Source of the DNA: Bacilli bacterium
GTDB taxonomy: Bacteria; Bacillota; Bacilli; Tumebacillales; JAQBPP01
DNA: 11,707 nt
NCBI GenBank assembly: GCA_028287455.1
Contig: JAQBPP010000386.1
Coordinates: forward strand, 1 to 11,707
Direction: 5' to 3'
Shown piece after piece: positions 5,722 to 11,707 of the stretch; position 1 is the stretch's first letter, and each line of letters starts with the position of its first letter. Under the pieces are notes generated by a model. That model did not search any database and had not been told where the DNA came from. It worked only from the letters and a program-made list of their open reading frames with translations. The position numbers and the translations under genes were made by a program.

Positions 5722-6588
5722 TTAAACGTCCCTCTTCGTGTCTCGATGGGTGATCTGAACCTTTTCCCGGTCTTTCAGGTGTTGATATAGCAGTTCAGCG
5801 ATCGCTACCGACCGATGCTGCCCACCCGTGCAGCCTATTCCGATCACAAGCTGAGATTTCCCTTCCTTAAAATAAAGCGGAAGCAAGAAATCAATCATAT
5901 CCATCATTTTTTCTGTAAATTGCTGCGTGACTGGCCACTTCATTACGTATTCGTATACTTCCGGATGAAATCCGGTCAGTGGACGCAACGACTCCACATA
6001 GTGCGGGTTAGGCAAACAACGTACATCAAACAGCAAATCCGCATCAATCAGCGCCCCATGTTTAAACCCAAAAGACACTACATTGACTTGCAAAGACCGT
6101 TCCTCGTCGCTCGCGAACCGATCTAAAATCATCTGCTTGAGCTCGGTTGGTTTCAGTTCACTGGTATCGATAATCCAATCGGCACGCCCACGGATTTCCT
6201 CCAGCTTCTTTCGCTCAAACTCGATGCCTTCGGGCACTCGTCCTTCAGGAGACAGCGGGTGCTTCCGGCGGGTTTCCTTATAACGGCGTACCAATGACGC
6301 ATCATCGGCTTCCAAATAGATAATGTCCGCCGTTGTACCTGCGCTGGCCTCAAGCTCTTTTAACGCATCGAATATATCCAGACCCAGTGCCCGTCCCCTG
6401 GCATCACAGACAAGCGCAAACTTATGAACATTTCCATTGGATTGTACAACCAATTCTCCCAGTTTTGGCATTAAGGCAGGCGGCAGATTATCGATGCAGA
6501 AATAGCCCAGATCTTCAAATACCTGCAAGGCCACCGAGCGTCCTGCGCCTGACAAACCAGTTAAGATGACGACTTTAATAGCGCCCAT
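5722..6588 (-). CDS. rapZ: RapZ (YvcJ) nucleotide-binding protein
   Basis: RapZ proteins have an N-terminal P-loop and a C-terminal domain related to phosphofructokinases. In E. coli RapZ senses glucosamine-6-phosphate and directs small-RNA decay that sets GlmS levels; B. subtilis YvcJ hydrolyses nucleotides and affects competence. The 288 residues fit the family. Seen are GLSGAGRS (11-18), YFCIDNLPPALMPK, FALVCDARGR, YLEADDASLVRRYKETRRKHPL, DWIIDTSEL, SFGFKHGALIDADLLFDVRCLPNPHY, LRPLTG and GIGCTGGQHRS (250-260). The P-loop has Arg17 where Lys is usual; Arg also occurs here in actinobacterial relatives. The open frame extends 52 codons upstream to 6744, but that would overlap the glucokinase end. 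MGAIKVVILTG at 6588, with AGGAGG before it, is clearly the start. The 70-base gap after glcK is the longest inside the operon and shows no clear promoter or terminator. Confidence 0.95.
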   Translation of the reverse strand: MGAIKVVILTGLSGAGRSVALQVFEDLGYFCIDNLPPALMPKLGELVVQSNGNVHKFALVCDARGRALGLDIFDALKELEASAGTTADIIYLEADDASLVRRYKETRRKHPLSPEGRVPEGIEFERKKLEEIRGRADWIIDTSELKPTELKQMILDRFASDEERSLQVNVVSFGFKHGALIDADLLFDVRCLPNPHYVESLRPLTGFHPEVYEYVMKWPVTQQFTEKMMDMIDFLLPLYFKEGKSQLVIGIGCTGGQHRSVAIAELLYQHLKDREKVQITHRDTKRDV

Positions 6589-6598
6589 GACCCACCTG

Positions 6599-6604
6599 CC
6601 TCCT
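6599..6604 (-). promoter_or_regulatory. Ribosome binding site deciding the rapZ start
   Basis: AGGAGG on the minus strand lies 10 bases before ATG 6588. It picks this codon over the longer open frame starting at 6744, which would overlap the 3' end of the glucokinase gene. Confidence 0.75.
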
Positions 6605-6658
6605 TTCCTAACTGTGTTGCCTACAACTGCTGCAGTACCAGTGTAACTGAGGAAACCG

Positions 6659-7606
6659 TTAATTTCCAGACTGCAGGACCAATTTGGCGGCTCCCAGCAC
6701 TCCGGCATCATTGCCAAGCGTTGCTGGCCTGAGCGAGACTGCACGGCTTACACGGGTGAGCGCATACCGTTCGAACACAGCGCGCAAAGGAACATACAGA
6801 ATATCCCCTGCCAGCGATAATCCGCCTCCGATGACGATGACTTCGGGATTTAACAGATTAGCCACCAGCGCGAGCGAATAGCCCAGCCGATCCACCATGC
6901 GGCCTACGATGCGTTTGCAAGTTTCGTCGCCGTCTTTCGCCAGGTCGAACACCGCTTTGGCCGTAATGCGCGGCAGTTTGCTGAGCGCTGTTTGCTCCCC
7001 TGCTTCCACAGCGCGTTTTGCTTCCCGCAGAATGGCAGTAGCCGAGCATTCAGTTTCTACGCAGCCATGATGGCCGCAACCGCACAATTCACCGTCCGGG
7101 TCCAGCACAAGATGGCCAATTTCTCCGGCCATACCATTGACGCCAGAATACAGCTTGCCGTCGATAATGATACCGCCACCGACACCGGTGCCAAGTGTCA
7201 CTGCGAGGACATGCCGCTTGCCTGCACCACCGCCGACCCAGGCTTCTCCCAGCGCTGCGACATTTGCATCATTATTAAACTCAATCGGTTTGGCTAAAAG
7301 CTTCGCTAATTCTTCACCTGCAGCGACATCTTTCCAGCCTAAATTCACCGCTTCTTCGACCACGCCTGTGCTGAAATCGAGAAAAGCAGGCATACCGACG
7401 CCGACACCTGCGATTTCCTCCCAGCCCCAGCCGGCTGCCGCCGCTGCAGCGCGGGCGGCTCCCGCAATCCGGCCCAATACATGTGCTGCACCTTGATCCG
7501 CTTCTGTTGCCAGCTCATCCTTCGCAGCGATGCTGCCAGTTAAAGACACTGCCGCGACCTTGATGCTCGTACCGCCCAAATCCACACCAATGACACCTCT
7601 GTGCAT
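6659..7606 (-). CDS. glcK: ROK-family glucokinase
   Basis: It most likely phosphorylates free glucose with ATP to glucose-6-phosphate in the cytosol. The 315 residues match GlcK of Bacilli (about 320). Seen are the ATP phosphate loop VIGVDLGGTSIK (5-16), the catalytic Asp in NNDAN (Asp113), LAVTLGTGVGGGI (134-146), AGEIGH (160-165), and the ROK zinc motif CGCGHHGCVE (Cys175, Cys177, Cys182, with His165). VIVIGGGLS follows near the C-terminus. GEIGH and the motif spacing favour glucokinase over ROK repressors, and there is no N-terminal helix-turn-helix. An Ala-rich helix (48-58) is a harmless oddity. The frame could open at 7669, inside the NUDIX gene, but ATG 7606 gives the family start (MHRGVIGVDLGG), with GCGAGG 5 bases upstream. 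The gene sits between the NUDIX gene and rapZ, which are adjacent in B. subtilis. Confidence 0.92.
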   Translation of the reverse strand: MHRGVIGVDLGGTSIKVAAVSLTGSIAAKDELATEADQGAAHVLGRIAGAARAAAAAAGWGWEEIAGVGVGMPAFLDFSTGVVEEAVNLGWKDVAAGEELAKLLAKPIEFNNDANVAALGEAWVGGGAGKRHVLAVTLGTGVGGGIIIDGKLYSGVNGMAGEIGHLVLDPDGELCGCGHHGCVETECSATAILREAKRAVEAGEQTALSKLPRITAKAVFDLAKDGDETCKRIVGRMVDRLGYSLALVANLLNPEVIVIGGGLSLAGDILYVPLRAVFERYALTRVSRAVSLRPATLGNDAGVLGAAKLVLQSGN

Positions 7607-7635
7607 GTTGTTTGCCTCGCTTCCCAAACGTTCTC

Positions 7636-8106
7636 CTAGACCCACTCCAGCGAATGATCGGGGCGCCATTCTATTAATTCATATTCTGGGGTATAAATGA
7701 ATTTTCCCGTCAGCAGCGTACTTTCCCGTAGAATATGATCAAAGAAAAAATGGTCTCCCTCTGCCATCGGCCGTTTCGGTACCTCTCCCAAACGTGTCCA
7801 CTCCAAATGACCCTCTTCAGACACTGTCAACAAGCTGCCTGCATACTGTTCTGCATAATACGTCAACAACATCCAGGTTTCCTGCTGGTTTTCAGCACCG
7901 ATTACATTTATGGTAAACACTCCGCGCAGCTGAGGCGTCTGCAACCTCAGACCCGTTTCTTCACGAAATTCGCGGATCACCGCTTCATACGGAGTTTCTC
8001 CAGCTTCAACCTTGCCTCCTGGCGCCACCCACCAACCGCGGCTTGGCTTTTGTAAAAGGAGTACCTGCTCTTTGCTGCGCAAAATACAATTGACCACCAA
8101 TTTCAT
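7636..8106 (-). CDS. yvcI: NUDIX hydrolase of the YvcI/MutT type
   Basis: NUDIX enzymes cleave nucleoside diphosphates linked to another group, including oxidised nucleotides. The exact substrate here is unknown. The 156 residues contain a complete Nudix box at 31-53, fitting G-x5-E-x7-R-E-x2-E-E-x-G-x with Gly31, Glu37, Arg45, Glu46, Glu49, Glu50 and Gly52, so metal binding and catalysis should be intact. WWVAPGG precedes it as in MutT/YvcI proteins, and a strand with QETWMLLTYYA follows. By position upstream of the rapZ-yvcK-whiA genes it corresponds to YvcI of B. subtilis. The frame opens at GTG 8145, overlapping the selB end, but ATG 8106 matches the family start (MKLVVNCIL) and is preceded by AAAGGTG. 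It follows selB after 25 bases. Confidence 0.9.
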   Translation of the reverse strand: MKLVVNCILRSKEQVLLLQKPSRGWWVAPGGKVEAGETPYEAVIREFREETGLRLQTPQLRGVFTINVIGAENQQETWMLLTYYAEQYAGSLLTVSEEGHLEWTRLGEVPKRPMAEGDHFFFDHILRESTLLTGKFIYTPEYELIEWRPDHSLEWV

Positions 8107-8131
8107 CTCTATACCACACCTTTTTACCAGC

Positions 8132-10069
8132 TTAACCCTTATCACTCGTCAGGCTTTCGGGGGTCCTCCAAATGCGCCTGTCTCCGACCCGGCGCGTAAA
8201 CTCTTGCTCATCCATATACTCAAGGAGTAGAATCGCATATTTTCTCGACGTGCGTAATTGGTCGCGAAACTCCGCAGCAGTGAATCCATTGCTGCGTTTG
8301 CCCAGCAATTCTGCCGCAAGCAGCGCTTCCCGGAAAGCATCTGCAGCAAAATACAGGCCATCGGCCACCCTGAACACATCTTCAGTCTCTTCTGCGTACT
8401 GCAGCAAAAACGGAACTACCCGGTCCAGCCCTTTGTGCGCTTGTACCAACTCCGCCAGACTGGGCGGCTGAAACCGAGCTGCACGAAGTTTTGCCAACAT
8501 GTCAGCCAGCGCTTGTTTCGTCCGCAGGGAGAGTATCACCTCATATCCGTTCAAGCGAATATGGTCCCGTCTGAGCTCCCAGATGTTCCGCTGACTGCCC
8601 GCCTGCATCAGGGCCGTAAACGCCTTCGGGCGAATTTGCGACGACAGATGCGAGAATACTTGCGCCTTAGGAAGATAAGCTGTATAGGCGTTTTGCTTGT
8701 AGAGGCCGCGCATCGTCTCTTCGATCTGATTTAACAGCGCTTCGAATCTGTCAGGCGACAAATAACCTCCGTCAGAGGAAAACGGAAGCAGCCGATCGGT
8801 TTGCACCAGTTGGTCGAGCAGCAGCTGCAGTTCTGCTTCTGTTTGACCCAGACGGGAGGCGAGTTCTGTACGGGTGATGCCAATTTCCCGGTCCAACAGT
8901 TCCACAAGCATTGCAGCAGGACCTCCCTGCTGTTTGTCCGCCAGATCCTGAATAATCTGTTCGCGATTGCGCCGATAGTGCCGGCCTGGATGGGGATCAA
9001 CGATCGATCCTCCTCCTAGGGTGACCATCGGCGAGTACAAACGGATAATGAACCGGTCGCCCGCATCACAAACGACTGGAGCCTCTAACTCCAGCTGCAC
9101 AAATCCTTCTTCGCCAGGCGCCATCTCCAGCCGATCCAGCAAAATCATCCTGCCCATCGTCTCTGAGGTGCCTGTGTAGAAACGTATGCGCATCCGATTT
9201 TTGACGGGACGAGGCGACTCGAGCAGCACCTGAAGCTTGGCATCTACCAGTTCAGTTGGGGCATAGCGATTGGGACTGGCAACTACAAATCCCCGCTCCA
9301 CATCAGTGCGCTCAATCCCAGTGACATTAATCGCTGCACGCTGACCAGCAAATGCGGAAGTTACCGACTCGCTATGTACCTGTAAAGTACGAACTCGAAC
9401 AGGGCGCGTCGCAGGCAAAACCTGTAGCGCATCGCCCACCTGTACGGAGCCGTGACTGATCGTACCGGTCACAATTGTGCCAAAGCCGGGTACTGAAAAA
9501 ACCCGATCCACCGGCATGCGAAAAGGAGCCGCAGTATCGCGCGGCTCAACCTGATCAGCTAGTGTTGCTATACAAGACAACAATTGATCCAAACCGGCAC
9601 CCGTTACTGAGGAAACATGAAAAAGGGGCGCTTCTGCGAGGAATGTGTCCTGCAGGCCCGCTCTAACCTCTTCTTCCACCAGCGCCGACCAGTCAGAATC
9701 GACTGTATCGCTTTTGGTCAAAACAATGATTCCCTGCTTGATCATGAACAATTCGAGAATACGCAAGTGCTCAACTGTCTGCGGCATAATGCCTTCATTG
9801 CTGTCGATCACCAGCAGAATCAGATCGATACCGCTGGCCCCCGCCACCATATTTTTAATAAACCGCTCATGGCCCGGTACATCCACGATGCCCACTTGCC
9901 TGTTTCCGGGTAAGACAAGGGGAGCAAATCCGAGATCGATCGAAATGCCCCTGGCCTTTTCCTCTTGATAGAAATCAGTATCGACTCCGGTTAAAGCTTT
10001 AACCAAAGAGGTTTTCCCGTGATCGATATGTCCTGCTGTGCCCACAACAAAATAGGATTCAGCAGCCAT
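8132..10069 (-). CDS. selB: Selenocysteine-specific elongation factor SelB
   Basis: SelB delivers Sec-tRNA to UGA codons followed by a SECIS hairpin. It is a GTPase like EF-Tu with an extra C-terminal part of winged helices that binds the hairpin. The 645 residues match bacterial SelB. The G-domain shows GHIDHGKT (13-20), RGISIDLGFAPL (40-51, switch I), DVPGH (63-67) and TKSD (118-121). Domains 2-3 include VDRVFSVPGFGTIVTGTI and FIIRLYSPMVTLGGGSIVDPHPGRHYRR. The last roughly 240 residues carry the winged-helix region and end with FRDQLRTSRKYAILLLEYMDEQEFTRRVGDRRIW, a typical SelB ending. The start is ATG 10069 with AAGGGAGG 6 bases upstream. No selA, selD, selC tRNA or UGA-containing selenoprotein is visible in the window. 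In B. subtilis the equivalent position, between the TPR gene and the NUDIX gene, is held by trxB. Confidence 0.95.
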   Translation of the reverse strand: MAAESYFVVGTAGHIDHGKTSLVKALTGVDTDFYQEEKARGISIDLGFAPLVLPGNRQVGIVDVPGHERFIKNMVAGASGIDLILLVIDSNEGIMPQTVEHLRILELFMIKQGIIVLTKSDTVDSDWSALVEEEVRAGLQDTFLAEAPLFHVSSVTGAGLDQLLSCIATLADQVEPRDTAAPFRMPVDRVFSVPGFGTIVTGTISHGSVQVGDALQVLPATRPVRVRTLQVHSESVTSAFAGQRAAINVTGIERTDVERGFVVASPNRYAPTELVDAKLQVLLESPRPVKNRMRIRFYTGTSETMGRMILLDRLEMAPGEEGFVQLELEAPVVCDAGDRFIIRLYSPMVTLGGGSIVDPHPGRHYRRNREQIIQDLADKQQGGPAAMLVELLDREIGITRTELASRLGQTEAELQLLLDQLVQTDRLLPFSSDGGYLSPDRFEALLNQIEETMRGLYKQNAYTAYLPKAQVFSHLSSQIRPKAFTALMQAGSQRNIWELRRDHIRLNGYEVILSLRTKQALADMLAKLRAARFQPPSLAELVQAHKGLDRVVPFLLQYAEETEDVFRVADGLYFAADAFREALLAAELLGKRSNGFTAAEFRDQLRTSRKYAILLLEYMDEQEFTRRVGDRRIWRTPESLTSDKG

Positions 10070-10095
10070 TCTCTTCCTCCCTTAAGCCGCTTGCA

Positions 10096-11707
10096 TTATC
10101 GCTTTTCCAGCATCTGTGCAATATGACGTGATGTTCTGGAGACGGTCGATTTGGATACTCCAAACCAAGAAGCGATTTCAGTTTGAGTGACGGCCATATC
10201 CAACTGGTGCAAAACTACATAGGAGAGCCCCGCTGCCCAACAATCCACCTGATAAATGCGCGGGGGCATATTGAGCGACCGTTCGAGAAAATCGAGCCAG
10301 GTTTCCCGCGGCAGAGCATCAGGCACAGAGCCGTACTGCGAGAGCTTCTCCTGAGCAGCGAGCAAAACTTGTCCCCAGTTCGGCTGGCACTCCAGCATCG
10401 CATCCTTCGGCACAGAACCCATACGTACTTTCGTCAGCTTGCCTCCAATATGCGCGGACACATGTCCTTCCTCGCCCAAACGGCGAAGGACAACTAGTGC
10501 AAGCTGCTTCAGCTGATCCATTTCGCCTGGATTTAACACAAACTCATGCAGCGCTTGTTTCGCATCCTCGTCGTCAAGCAGCGAGATCGTTTGAATGACC
10601 TGTGTTTTCGTTTCGATGTCCCCATGCCGCAGCGCCCATAAAAGCGATGACTTCACCAACGGATCCAGCCACGGATTGGCTACCTTTTGCGATTCCAACT
10701 GATCCTTGAGCTGTTTAAACTGCTCATAAAACGGAATGTGGTATTGATACGATACCGGTTCCATCGGGATGCCGGTCAGGTTGGCCTCCCGAATTGAATT
10801 CAAGTAAAAATCAGAGATTGAAGCATCATCTGTGAGTTGTGCGACTCGCTTCCATACTTTGGCAGCCGCATCATACTTTTTCTGATTGCAAAGAGACGCC
10901 GCATAGGCATGCCAGACAGCCGGATCGTCGTCTGACCACTTAGTCAACTGTTTAAACAACCGGCAGGCGCAATCGTGTCGCCCGAGGATGCCCATGGTTG
11001 TAGCAAGTTTAAACGAATGATCATATTGCAGCGGATAGATCTTGGCCAAACCTGCCAGGAGTTCATTCAATTCTTCCTGTTTGCCCAAATGCTGATAGAA
11101 AACAGCCATGTTGCAGCGTGCGTGTATATTATCCGGATCTTTGGCCAAGACATCATCGGCAATCGACATCGCCTGGTCCAAATTTCCTAAATAATAATAA
11201 GCCAGGCTTAAATTGTTGCGCGGCGACAAACTGTCAGGTTCATGCTGAATAATCGATTGCAGCTGTTCAGTGGCCTCGACAAACTTGCCTTCTTCAAGCA
11301 GCCGTCTGGAAATTTCATGCGGCGAATTTTCGTCAGGGTGGTTTGTCTGCCACTCTTGGTAGATTTTCCCCCCGCCAAAATCCTCGATCAGTATTTCCAG
11401 CATTTCTTCCGCATCGCTGGTAAATTCACCTTCAGGCTCTGCTTCCAAATAGCGAACGATATACTCTTCCGCACTGTCGTATTCGCCTAAGTTCGCATAA
11501 TTATTTGCCATATAAAAGAAAACCTCTGCCAAAGAGGCGTCCAACTCATTAATCACATGATTCAAGATATCATTAGACTCTTCATAAGCTCCGAGCTCGC
11601 TCAAAACCCCGGCCAGATTGCAGTGGTGAATCGGATTGGACGGCTCCAGCTCGACCGAACGTCGAAAGTACTTCTTAGCTTTGAAAAGATCATGACGATC
11701 CAGATAC
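10096..11707 (-). CDS. TPR protein with C-terminal helix-turn-helix (YvcD-like), N-terminus beyond window edge
   Basis: The biochemical role is unknown. The open frame runs to the window edge with 536 residues visible; the Met at 11604 is internal (a TTG codon) and not the start, since TPR sequence continues upstream (AKKYFRRSVELEPSNPIHHCNLAGVL). Several 34-residue TPR units can be recognised, for example SLAEVFFYMANNYANLGEYDSAEEYI, SLSPRNNLSLAYYYLGNLDQAMSIADDVLAKDPDN, IHARCNMAVFYQHLGK and PAVWHAYAASLCNQKKYDAAAKVW. They suggest protein-protein contacts. The last about 31 residues, VTQTEIASWFGVSKSTVSRTSRHI onward, form a helix-turn-helix of the kind seen at the end of other Firmicutes TPR proteins. 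Its acidic, soluble sequence suggests a cytosolic protein. By position upstream of the NUDIX-rapZ genes it corresponds to B. subtilis YvcD. It is followed by selB after 26 bases. Confidence 0.85.
   Translation of the reverse strand, partial: YLDRHDLFKAKKYFRRSVELEPSNPIHHCNLAGVLSELGAYEESNDILNHVINELDASLAEVFFYMANNYANLGEYDSAEEYIVRYLEAEPEGEFTSDAEEMLEILIEDFGGGKIYQEWQTNHPDENSPHEISRRLLEEGKFVEATEQLQSIIQHEPDSLSPRNNLSLAYYYLGNLDQAMSIADDVLAKDPDNIHARCNMAVFYQHLGKQEELNELLAGLAKIYPLQYDHSFKLATTMGILGRHDCACRLFKQLTKWSDDDPAVWHAYAASLCNQKKYDAAAKVWKRVAQLTDDASISDFYLNSIREANLTGIPMEPVSYQYHIPFYEQFKQLKDQLESQKVANPWLDPLVKSSLLWALRHGDIETKTQVIQTISLLDDEDAKQALHEFVLNPGEMDQLKQLALVVLRRLGEEGHVSAHIGGKLTKVRMGSVPKDAMLECQPNWGQVLLAAQEKLSQYGSVPDALPRETWLDFLERSLNMPPRIYQVDCWAAGLSYVVLHQLDMAVTQTEIASWFGVSKSTVSRTSRHIAQMLEKR

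Noticed and set aside
5347..5790. A 147-codon plus-strand open frame opposite yvcK and the rapZ end.
   Set aside because: It lies wholly opposite strongly conserved genes, has Ser/Pro-rich shadow-like composition and no recognisable domain or ribosome site.
6589..6658. A regulatory structure or internal promoter in the 70-base glcK-rapZ gap.
   Set aside because: Only a short CTGCAG-centred repeat and no consensus promoter or T-tailed hairpin could be seen.
6589..6744. A longer rapZ product of 340 residues starting at 6744.
   Set aside because: The 52 extra residues do not resemble RapZ, overlap the end of glcK by 86 bases and lack a ribosome site, while AGGAGG precedes ATG 6588.
7607..7669. 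A longer glucokinase starting at 7669 inside the NUDIX gene.
   Set aside because: ROK glucokinases begin directly with the VIGVDLGG strand; ATG 7606 gives exactly that.
8107..10130. A SECIS element, selC tRNA or UGA-containing selenoprotein near selB.
   Set aside because: All neighbouring genes read through without in-frame TGA, and no cloverleaf of the long Sec type was seen.

Overview
The window looks like core chromosome from a Gram-positive spore-forming bacterium of the class Bacilli. Three things point there: the nucleotide/sugar block NUDIX - rapZ - yvcK(glmR) - whiA - HPr/Crh, a cggR repressor gene with its own operator, and comER. The order is close to the Bacillus subtilis yvcD-trxB-yvcI-yvcJ-yvcK-yvcL-crh region. 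A selB gene argues against B. subtilis and its close relatives. An Alicyclobacillaceae or other early-branching Bacillales host is my guess and is not demonstrated. Base composition looks moderate and even, with no transposase, integrase, CRISPR array, rRNA or tRNA seen.

Left end (1-952): the N-terminal 244 residues of the glycolytic repressor CggR run leftward off the edge. Upstream lies a well-formed promoter, followed downstream of the inferred start site by a CggR-type operator. Divergent from it is comER (953-1765), a pyrroline-5-carboxylate-reductase-like protein. comER converges on thiD (1814-2623), a thiamine pyrimidine kinase that follows a small lipoprotein gene (2672-3130). The lipoprotein and thiD appear to share an extended -10 promoter at about 3154-3183.

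Main operon (3217-11707, all leftward): a TPR protein with a C-terminal helix-turn-helix (cut at the right edge), selB, a NUDIX hydrolase, a ROK glucokinase, rapZ, a membrane-anchored yvcK/glmR, whiA and an HPr-family protein. Gaps between genes are 1 to 70 bases, and a rho-independent terminator follows the last gene. The operon promoter lies outside the window. Several products share a theme: glucokinase feeds glucose-6-phosphate into glycolysis and amino-sugar synthesis, RapZ and GlmR are linked to amino-sugar and cell-wall precursor supply, and the HPr/Crh protein would report sugar state. That functional link is inferred from the families.

I see no convincing wholly new system. The points most worth a second look are: an HPr-family protein in the crh position that keeps both His15 and Ser46; selB where B. 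subtilis has trxB; a glucokinase inserted before rapZ; a two-helix membrane anchor on YvcK/GlmR; Arg in place of the Walker A Lys in RapZ; and the very regular CggR operator.
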